From an uncultured Oscillospiraceae bacterium (GTDB lineage: Bacteria; Bacillota; Clostridia; Oscillospirales; Acutalibacteraceae): a DNA stretch of 56,612 bases. Where the stretch lies: assembly GCA_949293315.1 (NCBI GenBank), contig CASFCH010000045.1, forward strand, positions 1 through 56,612. The letters are read 5' to 3'. Below are positions 25,805 through 33,992 of this stretch, one piece after another (positions within the stretch are counted from its first letter, which is position 1; the number at the start of each line of letters is the position of its first letter). The position numbers were made by a program, and so were the translations under genes. Below the pieces are notes generated by a model, which searched no databases, was not told the origin of the DNA, and saw nothing but the letters and a program-made list of their open reading frames with translations.

Positions 25805-26584
25805 TCAAAAGATCAAAGCCATTGCGGCGTTATAAAAATTCAGCAGGGTCACGGCGCCCACACACGCGGTGAACACATGGCGGATGCGTTTTTCGTCACA
25901 GCGGCGGTTGAGCCGCGCCCCGAGCAGACCGCCAATCACGGCGGCGGGGATGATAAAAAGCAGAATCTTCAGATCATAGGGCGCAAACCGGTTGCCCGCG
26001 TAGATCGTGATCAGCTTAGCCAGCTGTGCAAAGAAGATCACAGCCACCGAGTAGACGGCGGAATCCCTCATGGAAAAGCCAAAAAACAGCACCAGAACCG
26101 CCACATTGATCGGACCGCCGCCCACGCCGAGGAAGGAGGAGACGGCACCCAGCGCCAGCCCCACGGCGAGGATCCCCGCCCCGTTTTCCACAGAAAAGCG
26201 GCGAAAACGCCCATTTAAATACACAAGCACCGCCGCCAGCAGGCAGCCGAGGAGCAGCGACTGGATCCCCTTGACCAAATTCCCATCAAAGTGCTCCAGC
26301 AGGGTGCGGAACAGCAGATCCCCAAGCAGACCGCCCGCGGCGGATCCGGCGGAGAGCAGCAGGATAATCCGCGTCTGGAATGGTGTTTTTTTGATGATAT
26401 GCTGCGCCGTAGAGGAGATGGACATGGAGAATACCGCCACGCTCGAGAGAAAGGACACCGTATCCACCGGATCAAGTCCGATGGCGTCGAGCACCGGTTT
26501 GATCACTACGCCGCCCCCCAGGCCGACGAATGCCCCGAGGAACGTTGCGATAAAAATCACCGGCGTATAGATAGCCGCTGTCAA
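25805..26584 (-). CDS. TSUP (TauE/SafE) family sulfite/sulfonate exporter
   Basis: 259-aa permease with seven or eight membrane helices, starting TAAIYTPVIFIATFLGAF. The family signature GLGGGVVIKPVL and a second copy LGVGGGPINVAVLVL are both visible, reflecting the internal duplication. TTG start at 26584 has GGGAGG 8 nt upstream and gives the normal family length; a frame extending to 26848 has no ribosome site and is probably not translated. Members export sulfite, sulfonates or other organo-sulfur anions; with a cytosolic sulfatase next to it (gap 10 nt), sulfate or sulfite disposal is a sensible guess. Confidence 0.85.
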   Translation of the reverse strand: MTAAIYTPVIFIATFLGAFVGLGGGVVIKPVLDAIGLDPVDTVSFLSSVAVFSMSISSTAQHIIKKTPFQTRIILLLSAGSAAGGLLGDLLFRTLLEHFDGNLVKGIQSLLLGCLLAAVLVYLNGRFRRFSVENGAGILAVGLALGAVSSFLGVGGGPINVAVLVLFFGFSMRDSAVYSVAVIFFAQLAKLITIYAGNRFAPYDLKILLFIIPAAVIGGLLGARLNRRCDEKRIRHVFTACVGAVTLLNFYNAAMALIF

Positions 26585-26702
26585 GATCCATCCCTCCCGC
26601 TTTGTAAAATCAATTCCTATCATATCACAAAGCGAATGTGGAAGCAAATGGTCAGGTTTCGGGCAAAATTCAGGCTCCCCTCCTCTTTTTCGGCTGAAAA
26701 CC

Positions 26703-26731
26703 TTGAATCTGCGGCCATTTTCTGCGATAAT
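26703..26731 (+). promoter_or_regulatory. Promoter of gltX-glnS operon
   Basis: TTGAAT, 17-nt spacer, GATAAT. The leader is only about 40 nt, so no T-box riboswitch can be present. Confidence 0.65.
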
Positions 26732-26776
26732 ATATAGGATTAATCTGATTTTTAAACGCGAAAAGAGGGATTCGCA

Positions 26777-28444
26777 TTGACAGAGAATGAGAGACTTGCC
26801 GAGTTGCTCTTCGGCGATGTGGATAAGACGCCGGACTACTATGAGCAAAAGTATCCGGCCCGCCAGCTAAAGGAGGGCGCGCGCGTGACGCGATTCGCCC
26901 CGAGCCCGACCGGGTTCCTGCATATCGGCGGCCTGTTTGCGGCCATGATCGCCCGGCTGACTGCCCAGACGACAGGCGGCGTATTCTTCCTGCGGATTGA
27001 GGACACGGATAAAAAACGTGAGGTTGCAGGCGGCGTAAAGGGGATCATCGACGGTCTGAACGATTTTGGCATCACCTTTGACGAGGGCATGACGGGTGAG
27101 GACTCCGAATCCGGCGCCTACGGCCCCTATCGCCAGAGCGCTCGCCGTGAGATCTACCGCTGCTTTGCCAAAGAGCTGGTCAAAAAGGGCCTGGCCTATC
27201 CATGCTTCTGCACGGCGGAGGAGCTGGACACGCTGCGCGCCGAACAGGAGGCCGCCGGTGTCACCAAGGGGTACTACGGTGCATACGCCCGCTGCCGCAG
27301 CCTCACCTACGAGCAGATTGAAGAGAATATTAAAACCGGCAAGCCGTATGTGCTCCGCTTTAAGGCACAGCCGACAGAGAGCGGCCGCATCACCTTTGAT
27401 GACATGATCAAGGGGAAAATTGAGATGGAGGCCAACTATCAGGACGCCGTACTGCTCAAGACGGACGGCATCCCGACGTATCACTTCGCCCATGCGGTGG
27501 ACGACCACCTGATGCACACCACCCACGTGGTGCGCGGGGACGAGTGGATCGCAAGTGTCCCGCTGCACATTGCACTGTTCAAGGCATGTGGCTTTAAGGT
27601 GCCCAAATATGCACACATCGCCCCCATCATGAAAGAGGAGGACGGCGGCAAGCGCAAGCTCAGCAAACGCAAGGACCCGGAAGCGGCCGTCACTTATTAC
27701 ACCGAGGAGGGCTATCCGTCGGAGAGCGTGAACGAGTACCTGATGACGCTGGCCAACTCCAACTTTGAGGACTGGCGGCGCGCCAACCCGGACGCCCCGC
27801 TGGGCGCCTTCCCCTTTAATCTGAAGAAAATGGGCGCATCGGGCGCGCTGTTCGACCTGAAAAAGCTGATGGACGTGAGCAAAAACGTCATCGCCCGCAT
27901 GACGGCGGAGCAGGTCTGTCAGAAGGCGACGGCCTGGGCGGAGCAGTATGACCCGCAGCTGCATCAGCTCCTCGCGCGCGATCCGGAATTTTCCACCGGC
28001 ATTTTCGCCATCGACCGCGGCGGCAAAAAGCCGCGCAAGGATTTGGCCAAGTGGAACGAGGTTCGCGATTTTGCCGCCTACTTCTTTGATGAGACCTACA
28101 AGCCCGCCATCACGCTCCCGGAGAACATTGAACCGGAAGCCGCGGCGGAGATCCTGGAAAAATACATCTCCGTCTATCATCCCGCTGCGGATAAGGACGC
28201 GTGGTTCGGTCTGATTAAGAGTATCTGCGCACCGCTCGGCTATGCGGAGAATGTCAAAGAATACAAGGCCAACCCGGAACAGTTCCGCGGCCATGTGGGC
28301 GACGTCTCCTCCGTGATTCGCGGGGCCGTCACCTCCCGGCTGATGACACCGGACCTGTTCGCAATTATGGATCTGCTCGGCGAGGAACGCGTCCTGGCCC
28401 GGCTGAACGATACACTGGCACGCCTGAAAGGGGTAAGAGCATGA
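26777..28444 (+). CDS. gltX: Glutamyl-tRNA synthetase
   Basis: 555 aa. Charges tRNA-Glu. The HIGH motif is in RFAPSPTGFLHIGG and the KMSKS motif reads KRKLSKRKD; RIEDTDKKRE and the zinc-site-like CFCTAEEL region are also seen. The protein is longer than typical GluRS (about 490). TTG start at 26777 with GAGGG 8 nt upstream. The stop overlaps the start of glnS by 4 nt (ATGA), so the two synthetases are translationally coupled. With a dedicated GlnRS this enzyme need not misacylate tRNA-Gln. Confidence 0.95.
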   Translation: MTENERLAELLFGDVDKTPDYYEQKYPARQLKEGARVTRFAPSPTGFLHIGGLFAAMIARLTAQTTGGVFFLRIEDTDKKREVAGGVKGIIDGLNDFGITFDEGMTGEDSESGAYGPYRQSARREIYRCFAKELVKKGLAYPCFCTAEELDTLRAEQEAAGVTKGYYGAYARCRSLTYEQIEENIKTGKPYVLRFKAQPTESGRITFDDMIKGKIEMEANYQDAVLLKTDGIPTYHFAHAVDDHLMHTTHVVRGDEWIASVPLHIALFKACGFKVPKYAHIAPIMKEEDGGKRKLSKRKDPEAAVTYYTEEGYPSESVNEYLMTLANSNFEDWRRANPDAPLGAFPFNLKKMGASGALFDLKKLMDVSKNVIARMTAEQVCQKATAWAEQYDPQLHQLLARDPEFSTGIFAIDRGGKKPRKDLAKWNEVRDFAAYFFDETYKPAITLPENIEPEAAAEILEKYISVYHPAADKDAWFGLIKSICAPLGYAENVKEYKANPEQFRGHVGDVSSVIRGAVTSRLMTPDLFAIMDLLGEERVLARLNDTLARLKGVRA

Positions 28445-30099
28445 GCGAGGAAATTATGAAAGAGAATTCCAATTTTATCCACGATCTGATTGATGAGGAT
28501 TTAAAGGAGGGCGTGTACGACCATGTGCAGACCCGGTTCCCCCCGGAGCCGAACGGTTACCTGCACATTGGCCACGCCAAAGCGATCTACATCAACTTCT
28601 CTACTGCCAAAAAGTACGGCGGTGTGTGCAACCTGCGCCTGGACGACACCAATCCCACCAAGGAGGACGTCGAGTATTCCGAGGCGATTATGCGGGATAT
28701 CAAGTGGCTCGGCTATGAGTGGGCCAACCTGTACCACGCGTCCGACTACTTTGACTTTTTGCACGAGTGTGCAATCAAGCTCATCAAAAAGGGCGTGGCC
28801 TATGTGGACGATCTGACCGCCGACGAGATCCGGGAGTACCGGGGCACACTGACGGAGCCGGGCAAAAACAGCCCATACCGCGATAGAAGCGTGGAGGAGA
28901 ACCTCGATCTCTTCACCCGGATGACAAACGGCGAATTTCAGAACGGAGAAAAAGTGCTGCGCGCCAAGATCGACATGGCCTCCCCCAACCTGAATATGCG
29001 CGATCCGGTCATCTACCGCATTGCGCACGTCTCCCACCACCGCACGGGCGACAAGTGGTGTGTGTACCCGATGTACGACTTTGCGCACCCTCTCTCCGAC
29101 TCCCGCGAGGGCGTCACGCACTCCCTCTGCTCGTTGGAGTTTGAGAACCACCGCCCGCTGTATGACTGGGTACTTCAGCAGGTCGGTTTTGAGCATCCCT
29201 CCCGTCAGATTGAATTCGCCCGCATGAACGTCAACTACTGCGTGACCAGCAAACGCAAGTGCCTGGAGCTGGTGCAGAGCGGCGCTGTCAGCGGGTGGGA
29301 CGACCCGCGTATGGCTACGCTGTGTGGCATGCGCCGCCGCGGTTATCCGCCGCAGGCGATTCTCGACTTCTGCGAGCGCACCGGCGTAACCAAAGCATAC
29401 GGCATCATCGACTACAGCCTGCTGGAGGCGTGTGTCCGTGACTATCTGAACACACATGCGCCGCGTATGATGGGTGTACTCCACCCGCTGAAGGTGGTCA
29501 TTGACAACTACCCAGAGGGGCAGACCGAGAAAATCTCTGTGGAGAACAATCCCGAGTGCCCGGAGAGCGGCACGCGTGAGATGACCTTCTCCCGCGAAAT
29601 CTACATTGAGCGCGACGACTTTATGGAGGAACCGCCGAAGAAGTTCTTCCGCCTGTACCCCGGCAATGAGGTGCGGCTCAAGGGCGCATATTATATCACC
29701 TGCACCGGCGTGGAAAAGGACGGGGACGAGATCACCTGCCTGCACTGCACCTATGACCCGGAGAGCCGCGGCGGAGAGACGCCGGACGGACGCAAGGTGC
29801 GCGGAACACTGCACTGGGTAGATGCAAACGACAACGTCAAGGCAGAGGTTCGCCTGTACGACCGCCTGTTCAAAGTGGAAAACCCATCAGACTTGCAGGC
29901 TGATTTGAACCCCGACTCCCTTCAGGTGCTGGAGGACTGCCGGATCGAATCCTCTGTGCGCGATGCAAAGCCGGGGGACACGTTCCAGTTTATGCGTCAG
30001 GGCTACTACTGCATGGATCCGGATTCCACAGCGGAAAAGCCCGTGTTCAACCGCACGGTGGCGCTCAACTCCTCCTGGGATAAAATCAAAAAGAAATAA
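28441..30099 (+). CDS. glnS: Glutaminyl-tRNA synthetase
   Basis: 552 aa. Charges tRNA-Gln directly. HIGH motif in FPPEPNGYLHIGHAKAI, KMSKS variant in VTSKRKC, and the beta-barrel anticodon-binding domain follows (FFRLYPGNEVRLKGAYYITC). Size matches GlnRS (about 550). Most Bacillota instead use GatCAB amidation, so a GlnRS here marks a lineage that acquired it, probably by transfer. Coupled to gltX. A strong terminator follows. Confidence 0.96.
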   Translation: MSEEIMKENSNFIHDLIDEDLKEGVYDHVQTRFPPEPNGYLHIGHAKAIYINFSTAKKYGGVCNLRLDDTNPTKEDVEYSEAIMRDIKWLGYEWANLYHASDYFDFLHECAIKLIKKGVAYVDDLTADEIREYRGTLTEPGKNSPYRDRSVEENLDLFTRMTNGEFQNGEKVLRAKIDMASPNLNMRDPVIYRIAHVSHHRTGDKWCVYPMYDFAHPLSDSREGVTHSLCSLEFENHRPLYDWVLQQVGFEHPSRQIEFARMNVNYCVTSKRKCLELVQSGAVSGWDDPRMATLCGMRRRGYPPQAILDFCERTGVTKAYGIIDYSLLEACVRDYLNTHAPRMMGVLHPLKVVIDNYPEGQTEKISVENNPECPESGTREMTFSREIYIERDDFMEEPPKKFFRLYPGNEVRLKGAYYITCTGVEKDGDEITCLHCTYDPESRGGETPDGRKVRGTLHWVDANDNVKAEVRLYDRLFKVENPSDLQADLNPDSLQVLEDCRIESSVRDAKPGDTFQFMRQGYYCMDPDSTAEKPVFNRTVALNSSWDKIKKK

Positions 30100-30119
30100 A
30101 ATAGCGGGATCACAGAAAG

Positions 30120-30157
30120 GGACGCGCCGCAGTTTGTTTGCTGCGGCGCGTCCTTTT
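30120..30157 (+). terminator. Rho-independent terminator after glnS
   Basis: 13-bp perfect stem GGACGCGCCGCAG / CTGCGGCGCGTCC (30120-30153), 8-nt loop, TTTT. It lies in the convergent gap with citrate synthase and could act weakly for that gene too. Confidence 0.9.
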
Positions 30158-30173
30158 GCCATTCTGTGAGCGA

Positions 30174-31541
30174 TTATTTCCGATCCTTCAGCGGCACATA
30201 GTCCGTAAAACGGCCCACATGCTGGTAGGCCGGGCGGATGATCTTGCCGGCATTGATGAGCTCCTCCATGCGGTGGGCGCTCCAGCCCGCAATGCGCGCA
30301 ATGGCGAACAACGGCGTGTAGAGTTCCTGCGGGAGGCCAAGCATACTGTAGACAAATCCGCTGTAGAAGTCCACGTTGGCGCTCACGCCTTTATAAATAT
30401 GGCGCTTTTCGGCAATAACCTGCGGCGCCAGACGCTCCACGTTGGAGTAGAGGGCGAACTCCTTGAGCAGTCCCTTCTCCTTGGAGAGCGACTCCACAAA
30501 GTGCTTGAACACCTCGGCACGCGGATCGGAGACGGAGTAGACCGCATGGCCCATGCCGTAGATCAGGCCGGCCCTGTCAAACGCCTTCTTATCGAGGATA
30601 TCACGCAGGTACTGCTTGACCTCCTCCTCGTCGTTCCAGTCGTTGATATTCGCCTTCATATCCTCAAACATCCGGGTGACCTTGATATTTGCGCCGCCGT
30701 GCTTCGGGCCCTTGAGGGAGCCGAGCGCCGCGGCGATGGCGGAATACGTATCGCTCCCGGAGGAGGAGACGACGCGCGTGGTAAAGGTGGAGTTGTTGCC
30801 GCCGCCGTGTTCCGCGTGGAGGACGAGCGCCAGATCGAGAATCTGCGCCTCCAGCTGCGTATACTTTTGATCCGGGCGCAGCAGCGTGAGAATATTTTCC
30901 GCCGTGGAGAGCTCCGCGCTGGGCTGGTGGATGTACAGGCTCTGCCCGCCGTAATAGTAATTGGACGCCTGATAGCCGTATACCGCCAGCAGCGGGAATC
31001 GGGCGATCAGCTGAATACACTGGCGCATCACATTCGGAATGCTGATGTCATCCGGGTTCTCGTCAAACGCATACAGGGTGAGTACGCTGCGTGCGAGCGT
31101 ATTCATCATATCCCGGCTGGGAGCCGTAAGAATGATATCGCGCACAAAGGAGTTTGGCAGCGGTCTGTTCTCCGCCAGCAGCGCGGTAAAATCGCGCAGC
31201 TCCTGCTCATTTGGCAGATTGCCGATCAGGAGCAGATAGCAGACCTCCTCAAAGCCAAATCTCTTTTCGGAAATAAAGCCCTTTACGATATCCTTGATAT
31301 TTACGCCGCGGTAGCACAGGCGCCCGGGGATCGGGATACGCTGCCCGTCCCGCTCCTCAAAGGAGGTGACGTCGGAAATCTCCGTCAGTCCCGTGAGCAC
31401 ACCGCGGCCGTTCTGATCGCGCAGCCCCCTGTAAACCTTAAGCCTTGTATATAAATCCGGATCAATGCTGCTGTTGCCGATGCAGCGATCCGTAAGCTCT
31501 GCAATCTCTTCCGAGATCCCGGGATAAATCTTTTCTGTCAT
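30174..31541 (-). CDS. gltA: Citrate synthase
   Basis: 455 aa. Condenses oxaloacetate and acetyl-CoA. Catalytic landmarks: HAEHGGGNNSTF, GPKHGGANIKV and NVDFYSG, plus GMGHAVYSVSDPR. The length and N-terminal extension match the Clostridia type of type-I-like citrate synthase. Could also accept propionyl-CoA (methylcitrate synthase). AAAGGAGCAGGGA precedes the ATG; a -10 TAAAAT with an extended TG lies at 31606-31611. No other TCA genes are in the window, so the role may be glutamate synthesis. Confidence 0.95.
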   Translation of the reverse strand: MTEKIYPGISEEIAELTDRCIGNSSIDPDLYTRLKVYRGLRDQNGRGVLTGLTEISDVTSFEERDGQRIPIPGRLCYRGVNIKDIVKGFISEKRFGFEEVCYLLLIGNLPNEQELRDFTALLAENRPLPNSFVRDIILTAPSRDMMNTLARSVLTLYAFDENPDDISIPNVMRQCIQLIARFPLLAVYGYQASNYYYGGQSLYIHQPSAELSTAENILTLLRPDQKYTQLEAQILDLALVLHAEHGGGNNSTFTTRVVSSSGSDTYSAIAAALGSLKGPKHGGANIKVTRMFEDMKANINDWNDEEEVKQYLRDILDKKAFDRAGLIYGMGHAVYSVSDPRAEVFKHFVESLSKEKGLLKEFALYSNVERLAPQVIAEKRHIYKGVSANVDFYSGFVYSMLGLPQELYTPLFAIARIAGWSAHRMEELINAGKIIRPAYQHVGRFTDYVPLKDRK

Positions 31542-31605
31542 ATTCCCTGCTCCTTTCCGATTTTAAAGTTCATGCAGCCGCCGGAAGCGGATAGATGTTT
31601 GATCT

Positions 31606-31611
31606 ATTTTA
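31606..31611 (-). promoter_or_regulatory. Probable -10 element of citrate synthase gene
   Basis: TGGTAAAAT on the minus strand (extended -10). No clear -35 is visible, so confidence is low. Confidence 0.4.
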
Positions 31612-31722
31612 CCATAAATTTCAGCTTTTGTATAGTAAAGGCACATCCCTTTCCATCGTTTGAGAGAGATCCCTTTTTCATTTAAATTCCGGATTTATCA
31701 ACATTTTTCCCAAAAAATCGTC

Positions 31723-31751
31723 TTGACTTTTTTGTCAAAAAAAGGTATATT
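31723..31751 (+). promoter_or_regulatory. Promoter of abrB-type gene with overlapping palindrome
   Basis: TTGACT, 17-nt spacer, TATATT. The -35 box lies in the inverted repeat TTGAC-TTTTTT-GTCAA (31723-31738). Such a site over a -35 box could be an operator, for example for autoregulation; AbrB-family proteins often bind AT-rich promoter DNA. Confidence 0.7.
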
Positions 31752-31811
31752 AAGAAATGTAAGAATATGGGAGATTTTCTCCCGCGACCAGAATCGGACA
31801 GGAGGTGCAAA

Positions 31812-32069
31812 ATGGGAACCGGAAGCATTCGAAAAATCGACACAGCCGGGCGGGTCGTGCTGCCCAAGAGTATTCGTAAAACATTTGATCTCAAGGATGA
31901 TGTGGACTCTGTGGAAATCTCCGTGGACGGGGACGCCATCATTCTCAAAAAATACACGCCCACCTGCATGTTTTGCGGCGGAAACGAGGAATTGACGGAC
32001 TACAAAGGTCACCGGATCTGCGGCAACTGCCTGCGGGAGCTGAGCGAGCTGAGGCCGCACGGCGCATGA
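31812..32069 (+). CDS. AbrB/SpoVT-family transcription regulator with C-terminal zinc ribbon
   Basis: 85 aa. N-terminal swapped-hairpin AbrB domain: GSIRKIDTAGRVVLPKSIRK, LKDDVDSVEISVDGDAIILKK. C-terminal CMFCGG...CGNC zinc ribbon, a form frequent in Clostridia where it acts as transition-state regulator. The start at 31812 has AGGAGGT 6 nt upstream; an earlier in-frame ATG at 31767 does not. Its own promoter holds a palindrome over the -35. Ends in a bidirectional terminator. Confidence 0.92.
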   Translation: MGTGSIRKIDTAGRVVLPKSIRKTFDLKDDVDSVEISVDGDAIILKKYTPTCMFCGGNEELTDYKGHRICGNCLRELSELRPHGA

Positions 32070-32071
32070 TG

Positions 32072-32106
32072 AAAACAGCGGAGGATTCAAATCCTCCGCT
32101 GTTTTT
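32072..32106. terminator. Bidirectional terminator between abrB-type gene and ABC exporter
   Basis: AAAACAGCGGAGGAT / ATCCTCCGCTGTTTTT hairpin with A-run and T-run on opposite sides, so it can stop both convergent transcripts. Confidence 0.9.
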
Positions 32107-32117
32107 GCCTCTCTCTG

Positions 32118-33992
32118 TCAAAAGTCCTCTTCCAGATCGCAGTCACCAAACTGGCTGTTATACAGCTGGGCATAGGCCCCGCCCTTTTCCAGCAGCGCCT
32201 CATGGCTGCCGCTCTCGACAATTTCGCCGTGCCGCATCACGAGGATGGCGTCCGCCTCACGGATCGTGGAGAGTCTGTGCGCAATTACAAAGCTCGTGCG
32301 CGAGCGCATCAGCTCCTGCATGGACTCCTGAATCAGCAGCTCCGTGCGCGTATCCACGGAACTTGTCGCCTCGTCCAGAATTAAAATTTCCGGATCGGCC
32401 AGTACGGCGCGCGCGATCGTGATCAGCTGGCGCTCCCCCTGGGAGAGGTTGGCGCCGTTTTCCTCGATCACGGTGTCATATCCGTTCGGAAGCATGTCCA
32501 CAATCTCATCCACGCGGGCCACATGGGCGGCATGGAGGATCTCCTCCTCTGTGGCGTCAAATCGGCCGTATGCGATATTCTCGCGCACCGTCCCCTCAAA
32601 AAGCCAGGCATCCTGCAGCACCATGCCGAACAGGGAGCGCAGATTCTCCCGCGGGACGGTGCGGATGTCTATCCCGTCCACGGTGATCCGTCCTCTGCCC
32701 ACATCGTAAAAACGCATCAGCAGGTTGACAAGCGTCGTCTTTCCCGCGCCGGTAGGCCCCACGATCGCCACCAGATTTCCAGGTTCAACCGTCAGGTTCA
32801 GATCATGGATAATCGTGTGGCCTTTTTTATACCCGAAGGTCACATGGTCAAAGCAGACCTGGCCGCCGCCGCGCCGTTTTTCAATGTGATTCTCCGTAGA
32901 ATCCGGCGGGGCGTCCTCCTCGTCGAGCACGTGGAATACCCGCTCCGCCGCCGCAACAGAGGCCTGGAGGTTGTTCATCAGGTTTCCGATGTTGGAGATG
33001 GGCTGGGTAAACATCTTGGAATAGGCGATAAAGCTGGTGATGACGCCAAGCGTCATGGACCCCCGCAGGAACATCAGCCCGCCCACGATGCAGATCACCG
33101 AATAGCCGAGATTGTTGATAAAGCCCATCAGCGGGCCGATATTGCCGGAGAGGAACTGCGCCAGACGGCTCACGCGGAAAAGCTCCGTATTGATCTCATC
33201 GAACTCCTCGATTGCCGCGTGTTCTCTGTCAAATGCCTTGATCACCTTATGGCCGGTGTACATCTCCTCAATATGGCCGTTGAGCTCGCCGAGTACATTC
33301 CACTGGCGGCGGAAATACCGCTCGGAGCGGCGCGCGATCACAAAGGTGACAAGCACGCAGAACGGGATCGTCGCCACCGTGATAAGCCCCATGAGCGGAC
33401 TGACGATCATCATCATCACAAAGACGCCCACCAGCGTGGACACGGCCGTGAGCAACTGGACCAGATTGTTCTGGAGCGTGACGCTGATGCTGTCCATATC
33501 GTTGGTCAGGCGGCTGAGGATGTCGCCCTTACTGTTGGCGTCAAAAAAGCGCAGGGGGAGCCCGGAGAGCTTGCGGTTGATTTTCGCGCGCAGATTGCGG
33601 GCGATGTCCTGCGACATTCCGGCCATGATATAGTTCTGGATGAACATCATCACCGAGCTCGCCGTGTAGACGAGGAAGACCGTCAGCAGGATCTGCAGTA
33701 TCTGTGTAAAATCCATCGCGCCGTCGGCAAGCCGGATCTCCACCTGGGCCTGAATCGCGTCGATAATATCTCCCAGATACATCGGCCCGAGGACAGACAG
33801 CAGGGCGGACGCCACGCAGCTCACCGTGACCGTAATCATTGCCACAGGATGGGCAAACAGGATGGCGGCGATCCTGCGCATGGTGCGGCGCGTATCGGCA
33901 GGGCGGTCAAGCCTGGGCTCCGGCGCGGGCTCAATACGCCTGCGGTCGGAGAGCACCTCACGCGAGGAGTCATACTTCCCCTTTTTGCTCAT
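32118..33992 (-). CDS. ABC exporter subunit, ATPase-permease (consensus partner)
   Basis: 624 aa, half transporter of type IV fold: N-terminal basic extension, six membrane helices (about 45-330), then a nucleotide-binding domain with Walker A IVGPTGAGKTT, Q-loop LQDAWLF, signature LSQGE, Walker B ILILDEATSSVD and H-loop IAHRLST. Walker B Glu and the His are intact; the signature motif is degenerate (LSQGE for LSGGQ). Its start overlaps the stop of the upstream partner (ATGA). Together they should form a heterodimeric multidrug/peptide/lipid exporter; substrate unknown. Confidence 0.93.
   Translation of the reverse strand: MSKKGKYDSSREVLSDRRRIEPAPEPRLDRPADTRRTMRRIAAILFAHPVAMITVTVSCVASALLSVLGPMYLGDIIDAIQAQVEIRLADGAMDFTQILQILLTVFLVYTASSVMMFIQNYIMAGMSQDIARNLRAKINRKLSGLPLRFFDANSKGDILSRLTNDMDSISVTLQNNLVQLLTAVSTLVGVFVMMMIVSPLMGLITVATIPFCVLVTFVIARRSERYFRRQWNVLGELNGHIEEMYTGHKVIKAFDREHAAIEEFDEINTELFRVSRLAQFLSGNIGPLMGFINNLGYSVICIVGGLMFLRGSMTLGVITSFIAYSKMFTQPISNIGNLMNNLQASVAAAERVFHVLDEEDAPPDSTENHIEKRRGGGQVCFDHVTFGYKKGHTIIHDLNLTVEPGNLVAIVGPTGAGKTTLVNLLMRFYDVGRGRITVDGIDIRTVPRENLRSLFGMVLQDAWLFEGTVRENIAYGRFDATEEEILHAAHVARVDEIVDMLPNGYDTVIEENGANLSQGERQLITIARAVLADPEILILDEATSSVDTRTELLIQESMQELMRSRTSFVIAHRLSTIREADAILVMRHGEIVESGSHEALLEKGGAYAQLYNSQFGDCDLEEDF

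Noticed and set aside
26585-26776. T-box riboswitch before gltX-glnS
   Set aside because: The leader is about 40 nt with no T-box consensus, so only a plain promoter is left.
26585-26848. 88-codon N-terminal extension of the TSUP permease
   Set aside because: No ribosome site and no hydrophobic pattern; the TTG at 26584 with GGGAGG gives normal family length.
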